In this document: positions 24,081-32,968 of the stretch, piece by piece
Layout of the letters: the number at the start of each line of letters is the position of its first letter
Numbering within the stretch: position 1 is the first letter of the stretch
Notes under the pieces: generated by a model
What the model was told of the DNA's origin: nothing
What the model saw: the letters and a program-made list of their open reading frames with translations, nothing else
Database searches by the model: none
Position numbers and translations under genes: made by a program
Origin: Cytobacillus sp. S13-E01
Lineage (GTDB): Bacteria; Bacillota; Bacilli; Bacillales; Bacillaceae_L
Reading direction: 5' to 3'
Length of the DNA: 64,000 bases
Assembly: GCF_029193815.1 (NCBI RefSeq)
Contig: NZ_JARFVC010000015.1
Coordinates: forward strand, 1 to 64,000

Positions 24081-26075
24081 ATGGAACAAATTCAACGGTT
24101 TGAACTCAGAAGGACCAATCAAGATAGTGACACCTATATGTTAGTGCTAAACCTCGACAACCACCTTACCGAATTTTCTTCTGAATTAGGTACGGAACCT
24201 GAGGCTAAACAGCGTATTCTTGCAACAGCAATGCAAGTCTTACGGGAGCGATATCCGAACGTAAAAGTCAATATGGTCAAAGTGATGCTTGGTGGGATGG
24301 TGGTTGCTTCGATACCATTAACTGCAAAGACATCATCTGCTCAAGCAGCAGAGCCAACGATCGCCACAACACAAGTAACACAGTCAAGTACCGTTTATTA
24401 TAATGTCACTTCAGGTGATACCCTTTGGGCATTATCCAAACGATTTAATACATCTGTCGATGCGGTTAGGCAGGCTAATAGTCTAACAAGTGATGTATTG
24501 AAACTTAACCAACGTCTTATTATCCCAAAAGCCTTTCATAGGGTTGCAACAGGGGATTATTTAACCGTTCTTGCCAAAAAATATGGAGTCACAGTGGATG
24601 CAATTAAGGAAGCTAATCACATGACAAATGACGCTACACGTCTTGGACAAACACTTGTTATACCGGTTGTCATGGGGAGCGGGACAAGTGAACCAGCACC
24701 AACCATTACACCAACAACCCAAACCCAAGGCTCAACTTATACCGTGGTGTCGGGAGATAGTCTGTCTGTCATTGCGAAACGCTTTGGAGTCACAACTGAG
24801 GCATTACGAAGCGCTAATGGGCTTACCTCTGATGTCATTCGGGTAGGGCAAGTACTGACGATTCCATCAAGTAGCACAGAAACGACACCAACACCAACTA
24901 CTCAAGCCCCAAGTTCCTATACGGTTGTAGCGGGAGATTCATTGTGGGGTATTGCTCAAAAATTTGGTATAACTGTTAATGCTTTAAAGAGTGCGAATAG
25001 CCTAACCAGTGACAGCCTTCAAATTGGTCAAACATTAGCCATTCCAAAGGGAGGGGAAGTATTACCAAGCACAAGTCCAGAACCAGCACCGGGTGAAATC
25101 GCAACCACTCATACAGTGATAGCAGGAGATACTCTATGGGGAATTGCAAGTCGTTATGGAACAACGGTTAATGCTCTGAAACAAGCCAATCAATTGCAGT
25201 CTGATGTTCTTCGAATTGGACAGACTCTTACCATTCAATCTGGAAGTGTAGAAACACCTACGGGTAACACAGAAACACAAACCCCTGCACTAACGGCAGA
25301 AGAAGAACGAACTACGTTTATTTACTCCGTTCGTTCTGGTGATAGTCTGTCTGTTATCGCCAATCGTTTTGAGGTAGGAGCGGATGCAATTCGTACAGCC
25401 AATCAGTTACGGACTGATACCTTACAAGTCGGGCAACTCTTAACCATTCCAAACGGACTCAACGCACCGACAGAAACAAATGCCAATACGATTACTTATA
25501 CCACCCATTCGGTTGCATCGGGGGATAATATTTGGGATTTAAGTGTCCGGTACGGGATTCCGCAATCAGAATTGTTACGTGTAAATAACTTAACGACTTC
25601 GAGTATGCTTTCGATTGGTCAGAAGTTGACCATTCCTGTTCACAACATTGCGGTCAAAGATGTCGTAAGTGAGCGGCATGGAGAATATCTGGATTGGTGG
25701 ACCGAAGCTCAATATGTGTTTTCGATTGGTAAAAGCGCAAAGGTCACCGATTTTGCTACGGGTAAAAGTTTCTACATCAAACGAACCATTGGGGCTAATC
25801 ATGCTGATACAGAAACATTAACAACCAATGAAACGAATATCGCAAAATCCATTTGGGGAGGGTTTTCTTGGAAAACTAGAGCCGTTATTTTAGAAATAGA
25901 CGGAAGAAAGGTTGCTGCTAGTATGACTTTTATGCCTCATGACAGGGAGTATATTTCAGGGAACGGAATGACAGGTCACGTAGATGTGTACTTTGGAAAT
26001 AGTACCCGTCATGTAGATGGAAAGGCAGACCCAAATCATCAAGCACAGGTAGAGATAGCGGCAGGAATTCGCTAG
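24081..26075 (+). CDS. seven-LysM cell-wall-binding protein
   Basis: 664 residues. The N-terminal ~60 residues are soluble and charged, then a hydrophobic segment (about 64–82) that could be an internal anchor or signal. Seven LysM repeats lie at about 105–149, 152–195, 219–262, 280–323, 343–386, 414–457 and 474–519, separated by Thr/Pro-rich linkers. The C-terminal domain (about 524–664; YLDWWTEAQYVFSIGKSAKV, MTGHVDVYFGNSTRH) is a conserved module of Bacillus LysM proteins of unknown activity. It probably binds peptidoglycan or spore cortex. Ribosome site AGGAGAG before ATG 24081. Confidence 0.9.
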   Translation: MEQIQRFELRRTNQDSDTYMLVLNLDNHLTEFSSELGTEPEAKQRILATAMQVLRERYPNVKVNMVKVMLGGMVVASIPLTAKTSSAQAAEPTIATTQVTQSSTVYYNVTSGDTLWALSKRFNTSVDAVRQANSLTSDVLKLNQRLIIPKAFHRVATGDYLTVLAKKYGVTVDAIKEANHMTNDATRLGQTLVIPVVMGSGTSEPAPTITPTTQTQGSTYTVVSGDSLSVIAKRFGVTTEALRSANGLTSDVIRVGQVLTIPSSSTETTPTPTTQAPSSYTVVAGDSLWGIAQKFGITVNALKSANSLTSDSLQIGQTLAIPKGGEVLPSTSPEPAPGEIATTHTVIAGDTLWGIASRYGTTVNALKQANQLQSDVLRIGQTLTIQSGSVETPTGNTETQTPALTAEEERTTFIYSVRSGDSLSVIANRFEVGADAIRTANQLRTDTLQVGQLLTIPNGLNAPTETNANTITYTTHSVASGDNIWDLSVRYGIPQSELLRVNNLTTSSMLSIGQKLTIPVHNIAVKDVVSERHGEYLDWWTEAQYVFSIGKSAKVTDFATGKSFYIKRTIGANHADTETLTTNETNIAKSIWGGFSWKTRAVILEIDGRKVAASMTFMPHDREYISGNGMTGHVDVYFGNSTRHVDGKADPNHQAQVEIAAGIR

Positions 26076-26079
26076 GTAA

Positions 26080-26145
26080 GAAGGAACTTATCAATCAAAT
26101 TGGCCAACTTACGGTTGAGTTGAATTGGCTCAAAAAAAACAACAA
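26080..26145 (+). pseudogene. IS3 orfA fragment
   Basis: About 60 bp encoding ELINQIGQLTVELNWLKK, nearly identical to part of the IS3 remnant at 19,290–19,577 but on the opposite strand. Confidence 0.85.
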
Positions 26146-26247
26146 CAGGCCTCGGATTGGAGGGTTTACAATTTAAAGTTGAGGATAAGGTCTTAACTTC
26201 TATAGTTTATTTCCTGGTATGATTGTATAAATAACCAGTCTTCTCTC

Positions 26248-26303
26248 CGACTCAGAATTGTGTCCTTGAATGGAGTGTCGATTTGAGCCTGGCCACAGGT
26301 AGC
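26248..26303 (+). repeat. degenerate third copy of the tRNA-Leu(CAA) 3' end
   Basis: It aligns over 55 positions with attL/attR: CGACTCAGAATTGTGT, GGAGTGTCG, GGCCAC-GGTA, with about ten changes and one gap. It is not a working tRNA part. It marks the right end of an older insertion. Confidence 0.75.
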
Positions 26304-26346
26304 TAATCTAAGCACACAAATAACTAATATTATTATCGCAAGAAAT

Positions 26347-26374
26347 GAGACAGGGTATAAATCCTTGTCTTTTT
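26347..26374 (+). terminator. terminator beyond the old att remnant
   Basis: GACAGG/CCTTGTC stem with an ATAAAT loop, followed by TTTTT. Possibly the most ancestral terminator of the rRNA–tRNA operon. Confidence 0.7.
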
Positions 26375-26456
26375 GCATTTAAAATGGAACAACCGTTATT
26401 ATATTAAATGATTAATTATTGTGTAATAACTTTACAGTAAATTTCAAAATGGGGTG

Positions 26457-26756
26457 ATGCCCGAAACTCCGAAAAAAATGAAAAACGGTAATCAAAAGGG
26501 TAATCTGATGCCCGAAACTCCGAAAAAAATAAAAAACGGTAATCAAAAGGGTAATCTGATGCCCGAAACTCCGAAAAAAATCGAAAACGGTAATCAAAAG
26601 GGTAATCTGATGCCCGAGACTCCGAAAAAAATTGAAAACGGTAATCAAAAGGGTAATCTGATGCCCGAAACTCCGCAAAAAACCGAAAAACGGTAATCAA
26701 AAGGGTAATCTGATGCCCGAAACTCCGAAAAAAATCGAAAACGGTAATCAAAAGAC
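26457..26756 (+). repeat. 51-bp tandem repeat array, six copies
   Basis: Units start ATGCCCGAAACTCCG at 26457, 26508, 26559, 26610, 26661 and 26713. The first four are 51 bp, the fifth 52 bp. If translated, each unit gives 17 residues (MPETPKKMKNGNQKGNL), but the frame breaks in the fifth copy and no ribosome site precedes the array. The right end runs into a piece of the dispersed palindromic repeat family (about 26,757–26,802). Confidence 0.9.
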
Positions 26757-26802
26757 GTTTTAATCGACGTTCCTCAATACGGGCGCCCTGTGCTTTTCTT
26801 AA
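26757..26802 (+). repeat. partial dispersed palindromic repeat (right end only)
   Basis: TTTTAATCGACGTTCC and GGGCGCCCTGTGCTTTTCTT match the right ends of the copies at 52,037 and 54,803. Confidence 0.75.
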
Positions 26803-26872
26803 AAAATTAATTAGTCAAAATTTTACACCAAATAGGTCAATCTAGTGTCCCCTAATAAAATAATCTTGCATG

Positions 26873-26897
26873 TATAATAGAAAGAAAGCGATTACAT
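26873..26897 (+). promoter_or_regulatory. promoter −10 and CcpA cre site
   Basis: TATAAT at 26873–26878 is followed by AAGAAAGCGATTACAT (26882–26897), which fits the cre consensus WTGNAARCGNWWWCAW at 15 of 16 positions. It would lie on the transcription start and repress the sugar locus when preferred carbon sources are present. No convincing −35 box is seen. Confidence 0.65.
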
Positions 26898-26922
26898 AAG
26901 TTAGCGAGGTGGTGATACAAGG

Positions 26923-27864
26923 GTGATTCCGAAGCTTGAAACGAAAGTATTAAATACAAAAGCAGAAATTAAAAGAATTTCGAGGAGGAAAATTAGATTT
27001 CAACGTTTTATTGGATACGCGGCCTTTGTTGGACCAGCACTGTTGTTCTTTTTAGTCATTCAAATTATTCCTTTCGTTATGGGGGTCTATTATTCTTTCA
27101 CATCATGGAATGGAGTTAGTTCAGTTGTCGAGTGGGTAGGATTTGAGAACTATAAAAAAGTCTTTACAAGTGATCCTAAATTCTTAAATTCTTTCTTATT
27201 TACAACAAAATTTATGCTTGCTGCTGTTGTTGTAAGTAATATCATTGGTTTCGGCTTTGCATTGCTTTTAAATGCTGCATTAAAAACTAGGAATCTATTA
27301 CGGACTGTTTTCTTCATCCCTAACGTTATCGGGGGACTATTATTAGGTTTTATTTGGCAGTTTATTTTTGTTAAGGGATTTGCATCAGTAGGAAATTTAA
27401 CAGGTCTAGCATTTTTTAAACAACCTTGGTTAGGAGATGAAAAAACAGCTTTCTGGGGGATTGTTATTGTATTTGCATGGCAAATTAGTGGTTACATGAT
27501 GGTGATTTATATTGCTGCTCTTCAGGGAGTAGATAATTCTCTATTAGAAGCGGCTAAAATTGACGGTGCATCTAATTTCACTTTATTAACCAAAATCATT
27601 ATACCTTTAATATTACCAGCTTTTACTATCTGCTTTTTCCTTACAATTTCTATGGCTTTTAAAATATTTGACTTAAACCTTTCACTAACAAATGGCGGAC
27701 CCTTTAACTCAACACAATCAGTAGCTATTAATATTTATCAAGAAGCATTCCAAAACAATCGATATGGTTTAGGAACGGCGAAATCGATTATTTTCTTCCT
27801 GGTGGTAGCGATTTTCACTACTGTTCAAGTGATGCTTACCAAAAAGAGGGAGGTTGAGGCTTAA
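26923..27864 (+). CDS. ABC sugar transporter permease (MalF/UgpA type)
   Basis: 313 residues, six membrane segments. The EAA loop (EAAKIDGASNFTLLTKIIIP at about 210–229) contacts the ATPase. The first permease of a CUT1-type carbohydrate importer. Start GTG 26923 after GAGGTGGTGATAC. The stop abuts the second permease. No ATPase gene is present in the locus, so a shared multi-sugar ATPase (MsmX type) is likely used. Confidence 0.92.
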   Translation: MIPKLETKVLNTKAEIKRISRRKIRFQRFIGYAAFVGPALLFFLVIQIIPFVMGVYYSFTSWNGVSSVVEWVGFENYKKVFTSDPKFLNSFLFTTKFMLAAVVVSNIIGFGFALLLNAALKTRNLLRTVFFIPNVIGGLLLGFIWQFIFVKGFASVGNLTGLAFFKQPWLGDEKTAFWGIVIVFAWQISGYMMVIYIAALQGVDNSLLEAAKIDGASNFTLLTKIIIPLILPAFTICFFLTISMAFKIFDLNLSLTNGGPFNSTQSVAINIYQEAFQNNRYGLGTAKSIIFFLVVAIFTTVQVMLTKKREVEA

Positions 27865-28692
27865 ATGGACCAGAGGTATACGAAGAGAACCTTTTTACTT
27901 GAGATTATTGGTGTGATACTAGCGATTATTTTCTTAATTCCCTTTTACTTCGTATTAGTCAATTCTGTAAAAGGCTTCGCTGAAATTTTAATTGATGCGG
28001 CTGCATGGCCTAAGGAAATTTTATATTCAAATTACGCTAAAGTTTGGGAAGTGATTAATTTCCCAAGAGCATTCTGGAATTCATTAGTGATTACAGTATT
28101 TAGTAATATCGGCCTTGTCGTAATAAGCTCTATGGCTGCTTGGAAGATGGTTCGAACACCAGGGAAGTTTAGTAAAATATTATTTATCTTGTTTGTATCG
28201 GCTATGGTTATTCCATTTCAAACTGTCATGATTCCACTGATGAAACTAGGTGGTACACTTGGTATAACGAATAGTATTCCTGGTCTTGTTATCATGTATT
28301 TTGGATTCGGCGTACCGCTATCATTATTTCTATATCACGGATTTGTGAAAACGGTCCCAATTGAGATAGAGGAATCTGCAAGGATTGATGGTTGTAGTCA
28401 ATTCGGTGTTTTCTGGAGAATTGTCTTTCCGCTCCTTAAGCCGATAACAGTAACAGTGATCATTTTAAATACACTATGGATCTGGAACGACTTCTTGTTA
28501 CCTTTACTAGTATTACAGGATGCTGAACTTCGGACGATTCCATTAGCTACAAGCTCGTTTTTTGCACAATATACAAAACAATGGGATATGGGTCTAGCAG
28601 CCCTTGTGCTTGGAATAACTCCAGTTGTGATATTCTTTCTATTTCTACAAAAACACATTATTAAAGGAATTGCGTCAGGATCTATTAAATAG
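27865..28692 (+). CDS. ABC sugar transporter permease (MalG type)
   Basis: 275 residues, six membrane segments, EAA loop EESARIDGCSQFGVFWRIVF at about 170–189. Its ATG follows directly on the stop of the first permease, with GGGAGG inside that gene, so the two are translationally coupled. Together they form the membrane channel of the importer. Confidence 0.92.
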   Translation: MDQRYTKRTFLLEIIGVILAIIFLIPFYFVLVNSVKGFAEILIDAAAWPKEILYSNYAKVWEVINFPRAFWNSLVITVFSNIGLVVISSMAAWKMVRTPGKFSKILFILFVSAMVIPFQTVMIPLMKLGGTLGITNSIPGLVIMYFGFGVPLSLFLYHGFVKTVPIEIEESARIDGCSQFGVFWRIVFPLLKPITVTVIILNTLWIWNDFLLPLLVLQDAELRTIPLATSSFFAQYTKQWDMGLAALVLGITPVVIFFLFLQKHIIKGIASGSIK

Positions 28693-28746
28693 TTATAAAG
28701 TCTTTGTAACTACTAATATGGTAGATACAAAAATTTATATATAAAG

Positions 28747-28914
28747 AACAAAAGCACAAGGCGCCCCCCTTCGGCGACAAGCATAAGTAAAGCCGGCTGG
28801 AAGGTTGTTCTTTAACATCCGGACGGATTGGCTTGTGAACTCGAGCCGATGGCGCCTGGAGCTAGACGTAGATAGACAAAGACACGAAGTTCTACACAAC
28901 CTTACAATTTTATA
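28747..28914 (-). repeat. dispersed palindromic repeat, copy inside the ABC locus
   Basis: In reverse orientation it carries the whole family: left flank with AACTTCGTGTCTTTGTCTAT, AGCTCCAGGCGCCATCGGCTC, an inner stem, and the GGCGCCTTGTGCTTTT end. It fills the space between the second permease and the binding-protein gene. The copy at 37,131 has the same left flank. Confidence 0.85.
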
Positions 28915-28955
28915 ATTTCCAAAACAACAAAAAAGTAAAGGGAGGTCACAAAAGT

Positions 28956-30242
28956 ATGAAACGTTTTTTTCTTCTTTTTTTATCCATGTTAGTAGTAGTT
29001 GGAATTATAGCTGGTTGCTCATCCTCTAAAGAAACGACAAGCGACGAAAAACCGAAGGATGACGCAAAACCGGCAGATGAAGAAGTAACACTAAACTTCT
29101 TCCAGTTTAAGGTTGAAATTGCTGACCAGCTTCAAGCAATGATAAATGAGTTCGAAACAGAATATCCAAATATCAAAGTGAAACTTGAGACAGTTGGTGG
29201 CGGCGCTGATTATGGTGCAGCGTTAAAGGCGAAATTTGCTTCAGGCGAAAAACCGGATATTTTCAACAATGGTGGCTTTAAGGAATTAGAGCTTTGGAAA
29301 GAACATTTAGCAGATCTTTCAAATGAACCGTGGGCTAAAAATGTACTGCCTATTGGTAAGGTGCCAATGACCGACACGGATGGTAAACTTTATGGTATGC
29401 CAGTTAACCTTGAAGGATACGGGTTTATTTATAACAAAGAACTATTTGAACAAGCAGGAATTACAGAAGCACCGGCGACTATTTCAGAGTTAAAAGCTGC
29501 TGCTGAAAAATTAAAAGGCGCTAAAATCACTCCCTTCTCTGCAGGATATGGAGAATGGTGGGTTATTGGTCAACATTTATTAAATATTGGCTTTGCGCAA
29601 CAAGAGGATCCTGTAGCATTTATTGATGGTCTATATGCAGGTACTGAAACGTTTGTTGGAAATGAACAATTCTTGAAATTTAAAGAAGTGCTAGATACGG
29701 AGCTTAACTTTGGAAACGATAACCCACTAACGACAGACTATAATACTCAAGTAACTTTGTTTGCTTCAGGTCAAACTGCGATGCTACAACAAGGTAACTG
29801 GACCGAGAACATGATTTATGAAATTAATCCTGATATTGAAATGGGATTCTTACCAATTCCTATTAGTGATGATGTGGCTGCAAATCGTCTACCAGTAGGC
29901 GTACCTAATAACTGGGTATTGAATAAAAATTCAGAAAATTTAGAGGAAGCAAAACTTTTCTTAAACTGGATGGTATCTTCAGACACAGGAAAGCGTTATA
30001 TAACTGAAGAATTTGCGTTTATTCCTGCTTTCGATAATATCGAACCAACTGGTTTAGGAGCGTTAGGGCAATCAATTCTCGAATACTCTACGGCAGATAA
30101 AACCATACCTTGGACTTGGTTTAGATGGCCAGATGGTGCTAACATGGAATTTGCTGCGACAATTCAAGAATATGCAGCTGGCAAAATAGACTATGAAACT
30201 GTTTTAGAACGTTTTCAATTGACATGGGATAACCTGAAATAA
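28956..30242 (+). CDS. sugar-binding lipoprotein (ABC substrate-binding protein, family 1)
   Basis: 428 residues. Signal peptide with lipobox IAGC, Cys21 as lipid anchor, then a Ser/Lys/Asp-rich linker and the two-lobe binding protein (LNFFQFKVEIADQLQAMINE, GMPVNLEGYGFIYNKELF). It would deliver an oligosaccharide or polyol to the permeases. It lies downstream of them, the reverse of the most common order, and has its own strong ribosome site GGGAGG and a terminator. Confidence 0.92.
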   Translation: MKRFFLLFLSMLVVVGIIAGCSSSKETTSDEKPKDDAKPADEEVTLNFFQFKVEIADQLQAMINEFETEYPNIKVKLETVGGGADYGAALKAKFASGEKPDIFNNGGFKELELWKEHLADLSNEPWAKNVLPIGKVPMTDTDGKLYGMPVNLEGYGFIYNKELFEQAGITEAPATISELKAAAEKLKGAKITPFSAGYGEWWVIGQHLLNIGFAQQEDPVAFIDGLYAGTETFVGNEQFLKFKEVLDTELNFGNDNPLTTDYNTQVTLFASGQTAMLQQGNWTENMIYEINPDIEMGFLPIPISDDVAANRLPVGVPNNWVLNKNSENLEEAKLFLNWMVSSDTGKRYITEEFAFIPAFDNIEPTGLGALGQSILEYSTADKTIPWTWFRWPDGANMEFAATIQEYAAGKIDYETVLERFQLTWDNLK

Positions 30243-30255
30243 AAATACTTTTAAA

Positions 30256-30291
30256 AGAAAGCATGTCCTTTATAGACGTGCTTTCTATTTT
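30256..30291 (+). terminator. terminator after the binding-protein gene
   Basis: AGAAAGCATGTC pairs with GACGTGCTTTCT, followed by an AT/T-rich run. It separates the transporter from the two-component genes. Confidence 0.8.
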
Positions 30292-30398
30292 AAAAAACAA
30301 ATGAACGCTTTATCCCACCTTAAGGGGACAGTAAAACCTCCACTAATTGAAGTTTTATTATATACTGTGTATATGGCGCTGCTTTTTTGGGAGGTAAA

Positions 30399-32192
30399 AT
30401 GTTTAAGAAAAGCATTAGAAATAAACTTATAGGTCTTTTACTCATAACAACGATCATACCTTTTGGAACCTCCATCATTATTACCTATTTTCATACGAAA
30501 GACTATTTAGAGAAGCAGGTTGTTCAAGAGAATAGTAACCTTCTTTATCAAGGTAGAGTTAATCTAGAAAACTATATAAATGAATTAAATGGGTTAACGC
30601 TATCGCTTTACAATAATCCTGACTTTATAAACTATCTGAGGTCGTCTAGTAATACCGATAATTATCTAACTATTGGTATTATTAAAAATGTTATGCAAAC
30701 GATTCTATATGCTGAAGATAACATCAATGCGGTCCACATTACGCTTACTCGTGATAATAGGGTCGTTTCTGCATCTAAACGTTCAACGGTTGTGTTTTCA
30801 AATCAAATGAATGGTGCAGAAAAAGAGCCTTTTTTAAAAGCAAAGGAAAGTCCGTTCAATATGTATATTGAATCAATGAATGTTAAGCAGCCTATAACAA
30901 AGACGGGTATAAATGAAATTTCCATTCATAGATCGTTTACCAATATTCCTTCGGATGAGGTGCTAGCATATATTTCACTTGAGCTATCACCAGAAAACAT
31001 TTTAGAAATAAGTAAAAATCTCTATAACGATGACTCTGAGGAATTCTATCTTTTAGCTCCAGATGGAACGCTTATATATAGTTCAAACAATGACGTTTCA
31101 GTCAATGAAGACAAACAAAAATGGATTAACAAAGTAATACATTCCAATCAAGAAAAAGGGACTATGGAATGGAAAGAGGCCTCATTTAATGGTGTCATGA
31201 TTTATGATCAAATACCAGAATCAGCGGGTGGGTGGTTTTTAGTTAAAAGGGTACCTTATGTGACACTGTACGAAAGTGCATTCAATGTTGCCAAAATTAA
31301 TATTATGTTTGGGATAATCGGGTTGCTTCTTGTTATTCTAGCCACAATGTTTGTATCCTTTAAAATTACTTCACCTATCAGAATTCTTTCGCAAAATATT
31401 CAGCAAGTTGAAGAAGGAAAAATGGAAGTCCAATTTGAATCATTAGGAAAAGATGAAATTGGCATACTAGGCTATCGTTTTAAACAAATGGTAGAAAAGG
31501 TTAATCATTTAATTAATAGAGAATACAGACTAGAATTGGAAAATAAAACGAATCAATTAAAGGTTCTACAATCTCAAATAAATCCGCATTTTTTATATAA
31601 CGCATTACAATCAATTGGTACGGTAGCTTTAAAAAATAATGTGCCACAAATCTATACTCTTATAACGCATCTTTCAAAAATCATGAGATATGGGATGAAT
31701 ATGGAAGAAGACATTGTTCCATTGATAAAGGAAATTAACTATACAAAGGCCTTTCTTCTTTTACAAAAAGAACGTTTTGGTGATCATTTACATTATTCAA
31801 TAACCGTTGATGAAGATGCTGCGAATGTAAACATACCCAAAATGATCTTGCAGCCTATTATCGAGAATTATTTTAAGCATGGTTTTGATATCCGCGATGG
31901 CGTTGGGAGTATAAAGGTTGAATGTGTAAAAGTAGGTGAGTTTTTATTAATAAATGTGATAGATAATGGAGTAGGAGTTTCAGAAAAACGTTTTGAAGAA
32001 ATTTATCAGCATTTTGAAGAAGGTTCGCGCAATGAAAGTGGAGAAGTATCAAATATCGGTTTGAAAAATGTATACGTTCGGTTAAAGCTTTATTATGGTG
32101 AGCTAGCCACTTTACAACTTAAGAATGTAAATGAGGGGGGCTTTTTGGTGTCGATTATGCTTCCAATAAGTGTCGAAGGTGGACAGAAATGA
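30399..32192 (+). CDS. YesM-type sensor histidine kinase
   Basis: 597 residues from ATG 30399 (GGGAGG 7 nt upstream). Two membrane segments (about 10–30 and 300–322) flank an extracellular dCache-like sensor. A HAMP domain follows (about 325–375), then the His_kinase domain with H-box NPHFLYNALQSIG and the ATPase blocks (PIIENYFKHG, VIDNGVG, GLKNVYVRLKL). This family controls carbohydrate use together with an AraC-type regulator, here the next gene (4-nt overlap). Confidence 0.93.
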   Translation: MFKKSIRNKLIGLLLITTIIPFGTSIIITYFHTKDYLEKQVVQENSNLLYQGRVNLENYINELNGLTLSLYNNPDFINYLRSSSNTDNYLTIGIIKNVMQTILYAEDNINAVHITLTRDNRVVSASKRSTVVFSNQMNGAEKEPFLKAKESPFNMYIESMNVKQPITKTGINEISIHRSFTNIPSDEVLAYISLELSPENILEISKNLYNDDSEEFYLLAPDGTLIYSSNNDVSVNEDKQKWINKVIHSNQEKGTMEWKEASFNGVMIYDQIPESAGGWFLVKRVPYVTLYESAFNVAKINIMFGIIGLLLVILATMFVSFKITSPIRILSQNIQQVEEGKMEVQFESLGKDEIGILGYRFKQMVEKVNHLINREYRLELENKTNQLKVLQSQINPHFLYNALQSIGTVALKNNVPQIYTLITHLSKIMRYGMNMEEDIVPLIKEINYTKAFLLLQKERFGDHLHYSITVDEDAANVNIPKMILQPIIENYFKHGFDIRDGVGSIKVECVKVGEFLLINVIDNGVGVSEKRFEEIYQHFEEGSRNESGEVSNIGLKNVYVRLKLYYGELATLQLKNVNEGGFLVSIMLPISVEGGQK

Positions 32193-32950
32193 AGACGATT
32201 ATTATAGATGACGAGAAGCATGTTCGAGAAGGACTTCTGCTGTTAGCGGACTGGAATAGATTTGGCATTAACAAGATATTTGAAGCAGAAGACGGTCAAG
32301 AAGCTATTAAACTCATATCAAAGCATAAACCGGAAGTCATTTTTACCGACATGATAATGCCAAAAGTAGATGGAGTTAATCTCTTAAAATGGATTCACTC
32401 ATCTAACCTAAACAGCAAAACCATTGTGGTTAGTGGGTACGATGATTTTGAATACATGAGAAATGCTATTTTTTATAATAGCTTTGACTACATTTTAAAA
32501 CCAATTGACCCTGAATTATTAAACGAAACGTTAGGAAGGGCTGTGGATGAATGGAAGAAGCAGTTTCTATCAGAGAATAATCACACGTTGACCCAAACGC
32601 TCCCGCACGAAAAGTACCAGGCAGCGGAAAATAGCATGAAAAAAATTGGCGACTATTTACGACAAAATTATCAGCAGGACATCAATCTCCAAGAAATTGC
32701 GGACCGTTTTTTCTTAAGTCGAGAGTATATTTCAAGGAGATTCAAACAGGAGTTCGATGAAACGATTACAGACTATCTGACTAGGGTTCGGATGGATAAA
32801 GCAAAAGAGTTACTTAGAAATCCTAAAAGGAAAATCTATGAAATTGCGTACCATGTAGGTTATCAAAATGAAAAATACTTTAGCAAAGTATTTAAAAAGG
32901 TAGTAGGGTTAACCCCAAATGAATATCGTAACTCAATGGTTTCTAAATAA
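32189..32950 (+). CDS. YesN-type response regulator (REC–AraC)
   Basis: 253 residues. Receiver domain 1–120 with phospho-acceptor D54 (IFTDMIMPKVDG) and K104 region (DYILKPID). AraC DNA-binding domain at about 150–250 with both helix-turn-helices (LQEIADRFFLSREYISRRFK, IYEIAYHVGYQNEKYFSKVF). It probably activates the transporter and catabolic genes of this locus. ATG overlaps the kinase stop. Confidence 0.94.
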   Translation: MKTIIIDDEKHVREGLLLLADWNRFGINKIFEAEDGQEAIKLISKHKPEVIFTDMIMPKVDGVNLLKWIHSSNLNSKTIVVSGYDDFEYMRNAIFYNSFDYILKPIDPELLNETLGRAVDEWKKQFLSENNHTLTQTLPHEKYQAAENSMKKIGDYLRQNYQQDINLQEIADRFFLSREYISRRFKQEFDETITDYLTRVRMDKAKELLRNPKRKIYEIAYHVGYQNEKYFSKVFKKVVGLTPNEYRNSMVSK

Positions 32951-32968
32951 AACAATGGAGGTCTTTAG

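Larger units (their letters stand above)
18759..26303 (+). mobile_element. older, decayed island at the same tRNA-Leu site
   Basis: It starts at the att copy at 18,730 and ends at a degenerate third copy at 26,248–26,303. Just inside its left end is a broken integrase of the same type as the intact one. It contains IS3 and IS30 fragments, a TetR/oxidoreductase cluster, an oxidoreductase fragment and a LysM protein. The bounds and common origin are inferred from the att copies; some of the cargo could predate the island. Confidence 0.55.

Noticed and set aside
20608..26075. TetR, oxidoreductases and LysM gene as certain cargo of the older island
   Set aside because: They lie between the att copies, but core origin cannot be excluded by reading alone, so the island is given only moderate confidence.
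26412..26751. Two long minus-strand frames across the tandem repeat
   Set aside because: They exist only because the repeat unit is a multiple of three; no start signal, and composition is repeat-driven.
26457..26756. CRISPR array or a repeat-protein gene
   Set aside because: The units are contiguous 51-bp direct repeats with no spacers. As a gene it lacks a ribosome site and the frame breaks at the fifth unit.
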